A stretch of 5,087 bases of DNA from Lentisphaeria bacterium (GTDB taxonomy: Bacteria; Verrucomicrobiota; Lentisphaeria; Victivallales; GWF2-50-93). The notes under the pieces were generated by a model, which saw only the letters and a list, made by a program, of their open reading frames with translations, made no database searches and was not told the origin of the DNA. Below are positions 1 to 4,988 of this stretch, piece after piece (the first letter of the stretch is position 1; every line of letters begins with the position of its first letter). The position numbers were made by a program, and so were the translations under genes. Where the stretch lies: positions 1 through 5,087 of the forward strand of contig JAGVIF010000323.1 in assembly GCA_020056205.1 (NCBI GenBank), given 5' to 3'.

Positions 1-674
1 AAGTGATATTTTGATCCAACGACAGGGATATAATTGCGGCCTTTCTCATCTTTCATCTTGGCGACTTTTGAACACATATCATAAAATTCACGGTAGGTTT
101 TGGGCGGAACATCAGACCCTGTAAGCTCTTTCAGAAGATCCGCGTTGTAGAAAACCCTTGTAGCGAAACATGAGAGCGGCACCAGCATAAACTCTTGAAG
201 CTCATTGACATATGCCGACGCCATCCCGTCTTTTATCGTGCTTCTTAGCGCAACATTTTCAAGCTCATTGCCCTTGTTGTAAGGATTGGGCTTATTGACA
301 TAAGGCGTGATAGGCATGCAATAGCGGTTGTAATACATGAGAGCCACCTGATACGGAATCATCCCGATTTGGATCAGATCGGGAGGGGTTCCTCCTATAA
401 TCTGGGTGCTGAGCCACTGTCCGTAGACGGTCTCCGGAACGGCATCCTGGATTATCCTCACATTCGGATGAAGTTTCTGGTACTCTTTAGCCAACTCATT
501 AAGGCCGTCGCGGACCCCGGTCTCAAGTTGCCAGTGTCCTATTCGGAGCGTTATTGTCCCCGGCGGCGACTCACTGATGCGGTAGGCCGCAACTTGGTAT
601 AATGCCCCGGCATAGACAATCATCACGATTATCAGTGAAAAATACTTTTTTATGAATTGAAAAATTTTGCTCAC
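1..674 (-). CDS. ABC sugar-type extracellular solute-binding protein, family 1 (partial, C-terminus beyond window)
   Basis: This gene runs off the left edge, leaving the N-terminal 224 residues. The product should capture a small solute, probably a sugar or oligosaccharide, outside the inner membrane and hand it to ABC permeases. Residues 11-30 (FSLIIVMIVYAGALY region) form a hydrophobic signal or anchor segment with no lipobox Cys. Residues 41-75 (ITLRIGHWQLETG, then LAKEYQKLHPNVRI) match the first beta-alpha unit of the family. GGTPPDLIQIG (94-104) and FYNADLLKELTG...PPKTYREFYDM (175-200) match the conserved ligand-lobe motifs. The GTG start at 674-672 was chosen because AAGGGG (688-683) lies 8 bases upstream and in-frame TAA-TAA stops lie just before it. 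The TPR gene lies 109 bases upstream on the same strand, with two hairpins between. Family assignment is firm; the substrate cannot be told. Confidence 0.86.
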   Translation of the reverse strand, partial: MSKIFQFIKKYFSLIIVMIVYAGALYQVAAYRISESPPGTITLRIGHWQLETGVRDGLNELAKEYQKLHPNVRIIQDAVPETVYGQWLSTQIIGGTPPDLIQIGMIPYQVALMYYNRYCMPITPYVNKPNPYNKGNELENVALRSTIKDGMASAYVNELQEFMLVPLSCFATRVFYNADLLKELTGSDVPPKTYREFYDMCSKVAKMKDEKGRNYIPVVGSKYH

Positions 675-692
675 AAAATAAGCCCCTTATTA

Positions 693-733
693 GAAGATAT
701 TCACCGAACCCTGTTCTTTCGGTGAATATTTAC
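693..733. repeat. Palindromic intergenic element, short form, copy 1
   Basis: A 41-bp inverted repeat: a left arm at 693-708 that matches the family arm GTAAATATTCACCGAA at 14 of 16 positions, a 9-nt loop (ccctgttct), and an intact right arm at 718-733. It sits in the gap between the TPR gene and the solute-binding gene, and its left edge is five bases from the latter's Shine-Dalgarno sequence. As RNA it would form a hairpin just upstream of that ribosome binding site, so it may affect processing or translation. That effect is inference. Confidence 0.85.
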
Positions 734-741
734 ATCTTTTG

Positions 742-780
742 TATAAGTTCAGTAAAAAGACGGGGTTTACTGAACTTATA
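742..780. repeat. Perfect 15-bp inverted repeat hairpin 3' of the TPR gene (possible terminator or diverged element)
   Basis: TATAAGTTCAGTAAA (742-756) and TTTACTGAACTTATA (766-780) are perfect inverted complements around a 9-nt loop. The hairpin begins three bases after the TPR stop codon. Read on the minus strand, the loop is ccccgtctt, which resembles the ccctgttct and ccctatcct loops of the short palindromic elements, and the arm and loop lengths are almost the same. It therefore looks like a diverged relative. No U-tract follows the stem on the minus strand, so an intrinsic terminator is possible but not typical. Confidence 0.75.
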
Positions 781-783
781 ATA

Positions 784-1692
784 TTACCGTACTGAGATTT
801 CCATGCGTATTTTATCTTCAACGGAATTCATCCTTTCCATAGCTTTTCCGGCTCCGAAATTTCTTCTGTCGCGCGGGTAGTCCCGCATAAGCAGGCCGTA
901 ATATTTATGGGCCGTCTCGAAATCGCCGCATTCAAATTCCGCAATTACGGCAATCTCCCAGTAGACAGTCGATTTTTCCATTTTCGGATTTGTCGGATCA
1001 ATTTCCAATTTTTCGAGAGATTTGATCTTTGCGGAAAGCATTTCCTCTTTCAAACCCAAAATCTCGCAGGCCTTGGCGTAGAGACCCCACGCGCTGCTGA
1101 TAAATGGCGAGTCCGGATGTTTTTTTATGAATTCATCCAGTCTTGTTTTTGCGATTTCCGCAGACTCCTTCGTGCAAACGGCGAGATATGTGCCTATCAT
1201 GTACACAAAGGCCTCGTGGGCGGCGATGTGATCCGGAAATTTTTCGTAAAGAGCCTCATACTCCTTCCTTACCGCCGGATAATCAGGCGTTTGGTCGGAA
1301 GGAACAATGTGAAGCATTCTTGCCAGCGCGAGCATGCTCCACGAAGCATATTCGCCATTCGGAGCGGTTTTGATTATTTCCTTGAATATTTTTTCCGCGG
1401 AGGCTTTGTCCGGGGAGGGAAGTTTCAACCACAGCGCGCACCCAAGCCCGTATAGAGCCTGAAAATGGATTTCGGAGTCCCGGTGAACGCTTTCAACAAC
1501 CCTGCCGAATATTTTTTCAGCCTGCTTGTATTCCCCCATCCTGAACTGGAGCCATGCGTTTTCGATTTCAAGCGCGGGATTCTCCGAACGCGCCCTTTTT
1601 CCGGCTAAAAAAACAATAACCGCCGCCGCTGAAATAAGCAAGGCCGCTAAAAATATCCACACGAAACGATTTGCCGCGCTATTTTTTTTCAT
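784..1692 (-). CDS. Membrane-anchored tetratricopeptide-repeat protein
   Basis: A 302-residue protein with a short basic N-terminus (MKKNSAANR), one hydrophobic helix at about residues 10-31 (FVWIFLAALLISAAAVIVFLAG), then an alpha-helical, repeat-rich domain presumably outside the membrane. TPR-like helix pairs are visible around 44-70 (ENAWLQFRMGEYKQAEKIF), 78-110, 140-155, 180-215 and 245-275 (IAEFECGDFETAHKYYGLL), each with the spaced small and aromatic residues of the motif and Pro at turns (FPDH, HPDS, DYPRD). Such proteins are scaffolds for protein partners; no catalytic motif is seen. An earlier in-frame GTG at 1707 exists but lies inside a repeat arm, so the ATG at 1692 is preferred because it puts the basic residues directly before the membrane helix. 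No good Shine-Dalgarno precedes it. The solute-binding gene lies downstream on the same strand, so a shared uptake role is plausible but unproven. Confidence 0.82.
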   Translation of the reverse strand: MKKNSAANRFVWIFLAALLISAAAVIVFLAGKRARSENPALEIENAWLQFRMGEYKQAEKIFGRVVESVHRDSEIHFQALYGLGCALWLKLPSPDKASAEKIFKEIIKTAPNGEYASWSMLALARMLHIVPSDQTPDYPAVRKEYEALYEKFPDHIAAHEAFVYMIGTYLAVCTKESAEIAKTRLDEFIKKHPDSPFISSAWGLYAKACEILGLKEEMLSAKIKSLEKLEIDPTNPKMEKSTVYWEIAVIAEFECGDFETAHKYYGLLMRDYPRDRRNFGAGKAMERMNSVEDKIRMEISVR

Positions 1693-1695
1693 CCC

Positions 1696-1709
1696 GTAAA
1701 TATTCACCG
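1696..1709. repeat. Solitary half copy of the palindromic element arm
   Basis: GTAAATATTCACCG matches 14 bases of the 16-base arm of the intergenic elements, with no partner arm nearby. It lies immediately upstream of the TPR start codon. On the minus strand it reads GTG-AAT-ATT-TAC in frame with the gene, which creates a false upstream start, and it overlaps the candidate -10 box. Confidence 0.7.
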
Positions 1710-1726
1710 CGTACGCTTAATGTCAA
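1699..1726 (-). promoter_or_regulatory. Candidate sigma-70 type promoter of the TPR gene
   Basis: On the minus strand TTGACA (1726-1721) is a perfect -35 hexamer. Sixteen bases downstream is AATATT (1704-1699), a 4 of 6 match to the -10 consensus. A start site 5-7 bases further on would fall at about 1694-1692, on or next to the ATG, giving a leaderless or nearly leaderless mRNA. This would fit the lack of a Shine-Dalgarno sequence. Confidence 0.4.
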
Positions 1727-1860
1727 TGCCTCAAAACTATAATTTTACAGTTCAGGCTGTTTAAAAGTTATAATAGCTTGGCTATCAACATGGTATGAAC
1801 CCAAGTTTTGCGATTCAATCGGCCGAATTTAAACTAAGTTATTGATAATAAACGATGTAT

Positions 1861-1877
1861 GAACTGCAATCCAGTTC
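1861..1877. promoter_or_regulatory. 17-bp dyad, possible operator in the AraC-TPR gap
   Basis: GAACTG-caatc-CAGTTC is a perfect 6-bp inverted repeat with a 5-base spacer, about 170 bases upstream of the TPR start. The size and symmetry suit a dimeric regulator site. Nothing else supports it, and an arm this short can arise by chance. I see no gene or other firm signal in the rest of 1727-1918. Confidence 0.2.
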
Positions 1878-1918
1878 CACTACCGTCCCACGGATGATTT
1901 GGATGGCAAACAAGAAGT

Positions 1919-1985
1919 GTAAATATTCACCGAAAGGACCTGTCTGCGTGCGGACACGCACAGGCAGGGTTCGGTGAATATTTAC
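1919..1985. repeat. Palindromic intergenic element, long form, copy 2
   Basis: A 67-bp element with perfect 16-bp arms, GTAAATATTCACCGAA (1919-1934) and its complement (1970-1985), around a 35-nt loop. The loop keeps the short-form flanks (agga at 1935-1938 and aggg at 1966-1969, plus-strand sense) and contains its own hairpin: CCTG-tc-TGCGTG (1939-1950), a cgga loop, and CACGCA-CAGG (1955-1964). The right arm supplies the TAA stop codon (1984-1982) of the AraC-family gene. It may act as that gene's terminator, although no clean U-tract is present. Confidence 0.9.
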
Positions 1986-2923
1986 CCTTGGGGTGTTACT
2001 CCTTTCCGGTAGTTTTTCGGAGATACTTTCATCATCCTTGAAAATGAACGCGAGAAATTGTGGACATTGCTGTATCCGAGCGACGATGCGATCTCCGATA
2101 CATTCATCTTGCTGTAGACAAGCATTTCACACGCTTTCTGTTGTTTGGTCTGATTGTGCATGAACATCGGGCTTACTCCGTGGATTTCACGGAAGAGTTT
2201 TCTGAAATGGGACGGGCTCAGGCGGCAACTGCGGGCAAGTTCATCAATATTCATCCTTCCTTCCCCTGAAAGACGGATATTTTCTGCGCTGTTCTCAATT
2301 TCCTTCCACCTGATATTCTCGAAAAAATCGCCCTTCTGCGACTCCGAAATAAGAACGGATATGAGTTGCAGCATGAGTCCCGATAAAAGCAGAAATGCCC
2401 TCTTGCCGCTCCTTTTGTGTTCAATGCATATCTGCTTCATGAGTTTTTTAACGAGCATCTTATTTTCAAGCGCCATCAGGCCGCGCCACTTCCCGACAAC
2501 AGGATCGTCAACTTTGGGATGCATGAGGCCGGCGCAATCAGGGAAGCCATTCGTTCCCCCTGGAATACAGGCATCCCAATGGCTCCTTTCCGGATCATAC
2601 ACCAGATCGAAATGAATGTAAATGCAGTTCATCCTTTCAGATGTTCCACACATTTCATGGACGGTGTCCGGGGGTATCCAGACAAGATCGTCGGTATTCA
2701 CCTTGAAAGTCACGCCTCCAACCGTGAATATCCCGTGCCCTTCTCCGATATAAACGATGAGATAATCGAGGAGTTTCCTGTCCTTCAGTAACCAGGGCGG
2801 ACGCCAATCATCCCCGCTCTGTCTCACGTAAGGCCGAAAATGCCGGAGCCTGCCTATTTCCGCCGCCGACGGAAGCGCAATGACCTCCCTTGCTCCAGGA
2901 ATTAAATACTTTTTTTTCCTCAT
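1982..2923 (-). CDS. AraC-family transcriptional regulator with N-terminal cupin sensor
   Basis: A 313-residue regulator. Residues about 40-108 form a cupin-type sensor domain (LIVYIGEGHGIFTVGG, then DLVWIPPDTVHEM), the usual effector-binding barrel of this family. The C-terminal third has two helix-turn-helix units: MNIDELARSCRLSPSHFRKLFREIHGVSP (224-252) and MNVSEIASSLGYSNVHNFSRSFSRMMKVSPKNYRK (273-307), the second matching the AraC signature. The reading frame stays open to a GTG at 3058, but that GTG lies inside a palindromic element. The ATG at 2923 is preferred because GGGAGG (2939-2934) lies about 10 bases upstream and homology-like sequence starts there. The stop codon TAA is part of the palindromic element at 1919-1985. 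The gene is divergent from the UroD-like gene, its likely target. The effector is unknown. Confidence 0.93.
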   Translation of the reverse strand: MRKKKYLIPGAREVIALPSAAEIGRLRHFRPYVRQSGDDWRPPWLLKDRKLLDYLIVYIGEGHGIFTVGGVTFKVNTDDLVWIPPDTVHEMCGTSERMNCIYIHFDLVYDPERSHWDACIPGGTNGFPDCAGLMHPKVDDPVVGKWRGLMALENKMLVKKLMKQICIEHKRSGKRAFLLLSGLMLQLISVLISESQKGDFFENIRWKEIENSAENIRLSGEGRMNIDELARSCRLSPSHFRKLFREIHGVSPMFMHNQTKQQKACEMLVYSKMNVSEIASSLGYSNVHNFSRSFSRMMKVSPKNYRKGVTPQG

Positions 2924-2967
2924 TTTCACTATCCTCCCACCGGATGAATCTATATTTTGCGTTTGAG

Positions 2968-3049
2968 TAGCGCCGTGTAGGCGCTCGGTCAAGTCGAAGA
3001 TCCCGAGACCAACGGTCCTCGGTGAGAGACGCCGGTATAGCGCCGCGTA
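2968..3049. repeat. GC-rich structured segment flanked by 12-bp direct repeats
   Basis: TAGCGCCGYGTA occurs at 2968-2979 and again at 3038-3049, exactly 70 bases apart. The segment is clearly richer in G+C than the AT-rich DNA on the UroD-like side. It contains a perfect 6-bp dyad AGCGCC-gtgta-GGCGCT (2969-2985) and a hairpin with an 8-bp stem and one bulged base around CCGAGACC-aac-GGT-c-CTCGG (3003-3022). It lies upstream of the AraC-family gene and could be a structured leader or a remnant of a second interspersed repeat. Its function is unknown. Confidence 0.5.
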
Positions 3050-3087
3050 AATATTCACCGAACCCTATCCTTTCAGTGAATATTTAC
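3047..3087. repeat. Palindromic intergenic element, short form, copy 3
   Basis: A 41-bp element with arms GTAAATATTCACCGAA (3047-3062) and TTCAGTGAATATTTAC (3072-3087), one mismatch in 16 pairs, and a 9-nt loop (ccctatcct). It lies in the divergent control region between the regulator and the UroD-like gene. Its left end overlaps the GC-rich segment by three bases, and its right end touches the first direct-repeat operator half. This places it between the two promoters, where it could insulate them. That role is inference. Confidence 0.88.
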
Positions 3088-3122
3088 TAATAATCGTTTG
3101 TGATACATAATAATCGTCTGTG
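3088..3122 (+). promoter_or_regulatory. Tandem direct repeats, predicted AraC-family operator
   Basis: TAATAATCGTTTGTG (3088-3102) and TAATAATCGTCTGTG (3108-3122) match at 14 of 15 positions with a period of exactly 20 bases. AraC-family proteins bind direct repeats spaced about two helical turns, so the neighbouring regulator is the natural candidate to bind here. The downstream copy ends 9 bases before the proposed -35 box of the UroD-like gene, a position suited to activation. The repeats are seen directly; the binding is inferred. Confidence 0.6.
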
Positions 3123-3131
3123 CTAAAGAAA

Positions 3132-3159
3132 TTCGACACATTATGAATTACAGTATAGC
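3132..3159 (+). promoter_or_regulatory. Candidate promoter of the UroD-like gene
   Basis: TTCGAC (3132-3137) is a 4 of 6 match to the -35 consensus, followed after 16 bases by TATAGC (3154-3159), a 4 of 6 match to the -10. Weak boxes of this kind suit a promoter that needs an activator, and the direct repeats lie just upstream. The 5' leader would be about 40 bases, ending in AAAGGA (3192-3197) 8 bases before the ATG. Confidence 0.38.
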
Positions 3160-3205
3160 GTTAAATTAACTAATAAAGATAAATTATTTAGAAAGGATGT
3201 GAAAA

Positions 3206-4237
3206 ATGAGAAAACCGGATTTTGAAAATTTAAAGAAGGTATTAAGCAGAAATAAACCGGCGCGCCCCACCCTTTTCGAGTTTTTCCTGAATCAGAAGTT
3301 GTATTCGGCGCTTGCGGGCATGAAGGAATCGGCCGGCCCTGAAATGATTGACAATTACAGATGGGTTATAAAAGCATTCAAGGCCGCAGGATACGATTAC
3401 GCCACGGTCGGCGGTTCCAAGTTCGGCTTCCCAAGAAAGGAGGTCAAGCATCTCTCGACTATCTCCCAGAACGAAGGGTCCATGATCAACGACCGCAAAT
3501 CATTCGAGGCATACAAATGGCCGGATCCGGAAAGTTTTGATTATTCACCCCTCGAAAAAATCGGGAAGGAACTGTCCGAAGGCATGAAACTCATCGTCTC
3601 CGGACCCGGCGGAGTCCTAGAGAATGTCACATCGCTCGTCGGCTATGACAACATGTGCCTCATGCTCATGGACGACCCGGACCTCCTCAAAGAAATATTC
3701 GACAGCGTCGGATCGAGATTGCTCAAGTATTACGAAATATGCGCTCCATTTAAAAGTGTTGGCGCCCTTATCTCTAACGACGACTGGGGCTTCAAAACAC
3801 AGACCATGCTCGCCCCAAAGGAAATGAGGAACTATGTCTTCCCGTGGCATAAAAAGATTGTCAAAGCCATACACAACTCGAAAAAACCAGCCATTCTACA
3901 CTCCTGCGGAAATCTCGCCGAAGTCATTGATGAAGTCATAGACGACATGAAGTACGACGGGAAACACTCCTACGAGGACAATATCATTCCGGTCGAACAG
4001 GCCTACGAAAAATGGGGGGGGCGCATCGCCATACTCGGAGGAATAGATCTCGACTTCGTATGCTCTTCAAGCCCGGAAAGGGTGCATGAACGCTGCAAAA
4101 AGATGATTGAGCGAAGCGAGTCCAAAGGTTCTTACGGGCTTGGTTCAGGCAACAGCATTCCCGAATATGTGCCGTTCAAAAATTATTTCGCAATGATCTC
4201 GGCCGCGACCGGCGCCGATTATTCGAAGTATCTCTGA
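3206..4237 (+). CDS. Uroporphyrinogen decarboxylase-like (MtaA/CmuA superfamily) protein
   Basis: A 343-residue single-domain TIM-barrel protein of the URO-D superfamily. Visible motifs are SNDDWG (190-195), LHSCGN (231-236), GGIDLD (278-283) and GSGNSIPEYVPFKNY (313-327). The N-terminal MRQAGR-type substrate motif of true haem-pathway HemE is absent, so it is unlikely to decarboxylate uroporphyrinogen. Relatives include MtaA and CmuA methyltransferases, which use an H-x-C...C zinc site to move methyl groups to or from a corrinoid or coenzyme M. Here His232 and Cys234 remain, but the C-terminal motif has Ser/Asn where the third ligand Cys would sit. A methyl-transfer role is therefore possible but unproven, and no corrinoid protein is encoded in the window. 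The ATG has a good Shine-Dalgarno. The gene is divergent from the AraC-family regulator, probably its controller, and a palindromic element starts two bases after the TGA. Confidence 0.9.
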   Translation: MRKPDFENLKKVLSRNKPARPTLFEFFLNQKLYSALAGMKESAGPEMIDNYRWVIKAFKAAGYDYATVGGSKFGFPRKEVKHLSTISQNEGSMINDRKSFEAYKWPDPESFDYSPLEKIGKELSEGMKLIVSGPGGVLENVTSLVGYDNMCLMLMDDPDLLKEIFDSVGSRLLKYYEICAPFKSVGALISNDDWGFKTQTMLAPKEMRNYVFPWHKKIVKAIHNSKKPAILHSCGNLAEVIDEVIDDMKYDGKHSYEDNIIPVEQAYEKWGGRIAILGGIDLDFVCSSSPERVHERCKKMIERSESKGSYGLGSGNSIPEYVPFKNYFAMISAATGADYSKYL

Positions 4238-4238
4238 T

Positions 4239-4308
4239 GTAAATATTAACCGAAGAAAGTACCTGTTTGCGCACGGGCACACGCAGGCGGGGTTCGGTGA
4301 ATATTTAC
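4239..4308. repeat. Palindromic intergenic element, long form, copy 4 (between convergent genes)
   Basis: A 70-bp element with arms GTAAATATTAACCGAA (4239-4254) and TTCGGTGAATATTTAC (4293-4308), one mismatch in 16, around a 38-nt loop. The loop resembles that of the copy at 1919-1985 (CCTG at 4262-4265 against CAGG at 4284-4287), but its inner pairing has decayed. It starts two bases after the UroD-like stop codon and ends two bases from the pseudopilin stop codon, so it fills the whole gap between the convergent genes. It may serve as a two-way terminator, though there is no U-tract. Confidence 0.88.
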
Positions 4309-4310
4309 GA

Positions 4311-4988
4311 TCAATCTTCGCCGTATGAGACGCGTCCGGTCCATTGATCAACCTTGACAGTAACAAGCGATGCGGCCGCCTTGTTTGTTATAACAATTTC
4401 GTTAGGTGCCGCCGGATCATGCTTTCCTTCCCCGATTTCAACATAGCGCTGAAGCCCTGCTATTTTGCCTGTAGGCTTAAAGACTATCGCCGCGACATCG
4501 TTAACGGCGGACCCTCCGGAAATGTCACTGAAATTAACGCCAGCCGCCAAAGCGGCAGCTGCTATGCCGTTATTTCTTTCGGCGGCATTATTCACCGGGT
4601 CGTCGCCATTATCGTTTCCGACATCAAGGACTATTACTCCGGTCGGTAACTTTTGCCAAGATTCACCCGGTATCCAGCGTTTAAAAACGTTGGAACTGTT
4701 TACTACGCACGCCCTATACGCGGAATTGTAATAATCGGAAGGTACTCCTGATGAAGGATAATCCGTCGAACCTTTCATAGGAAAGAGCACGGCGACATAT
4801 TGGCGATTGGTTATCGCGTGGTCTCTTGCTAAGGAGAGATGGTTGTAGGCGTTTCTTGCGGCGAGTTCCACGCCTCCGCCTTTAGCCATTTTTTCGAAGG
4901 CCGGCATTGCGATGTAAAGAAGCAAGGCCGTTATCGCCATTACGACAAGCAGTTCCACTAATGTGAACACACCGATTTTTGTTTTCAT
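4311..4988 (-). CDS. GspH/FimT-like type II secretion (type IV pilus-like) pseudopilin
   Basis: A 225-residue prepilin-like protein. The N-terminus MKTKIGVFTLVELLVVMAITALLLYIAMPAFEKMA has a short basic leader, the FTLVE prepilin signature (8-12) and the hydrophobic helix that packs in the pilus core. ELAARNAYNHLSLARDHAITNRQYVAVLF (41-69) and a C-terminal FKPTGKIAG...VDQWTGRVS fit the GspH/FimT minor-pseudopilin pattern. The residue before Phe8 is Val, with Gly one position further back, so cleavage is not canonical. A GTG at 5000 is in frame, but GAGG (4998-4995) lies 6 bases before the ATG at 4988, making the ATG the better start. No partner secretion genes are visible, so it may be a stand-alone pseudopilin as often seen in Lentisphaerota. 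In 5001-5087 I see only a weak dyad (TTGC-aattgc-GCAA, 5014-5027) and no clear promoter. Confidence 0.86.
   Translation of the reverse strand: MKTKIGVFTLVELLVVMAITALLLYIAMPAFEKMAKGGGVELAARNAYNHLSLARDHAITNRQYVAVLFPMKGSTDYPSSGVPSDYYNSAYRACVVNSSNVFKRWIPGESWQKLPTGVIVLDVGNDNGDDPVNNAAERNNGIAAAALAAGVNFSDISGGSAVNDVAAIVFKPTGKIAGLQRYVEIGEGKHDPAAPNEIVITNKAAASLVTVKVDQWTGRVSYGED

Noticed and set aside
369..602. A 77-codon open frame on the plus strand
   Set aside because: It is antisense to the partial solute-binding gene, whose minus-strand translation matches the family along its full length.
907..1455. A 182-codon open frame on the plus strand
   Set aside because: It lies wholly antisense to the TPR gene, has no domain-like sequence and no ribosome binding site, and is best explained as a shadow of the minus-strand gene's codon bias.
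1795..1845. A possible 16-residue peptide (ATG at 1795, TGA at 1843-1845) in the AraC-TPR gap
   Set aside because: There is no Shine-Dalgarno sequence before the ATG, and nothing in its sequence or position supports translation.
1799..1860. A copy of the AraC-type direct repeat upstream of the TPR gene
   Set aside because: Only the 7-base core ATCGTTT is shared (reverse strand at about 1850-1856), and there is no tandem partner.
3436..3444. A perfect Shine-Dalgarno-like AAAGGAGGT inside the UroD-like gene
   Set aside because: No start codon follows at a suitable distance; it encodes Arg-Lys-Glu-Val and is probably coincidental.
3206..4237. Naming the UroD-like gene hemE
   Set aside because: The N-terminal Arg-rich substrate motif of HemE is absent and no other haem genes are nearby.
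693..4308. The repeats as a CRISPR array
   Set aside because: Copies are about 1 kb apart, palindromic and separated by genes, with no regular short spacers and no cas genes.
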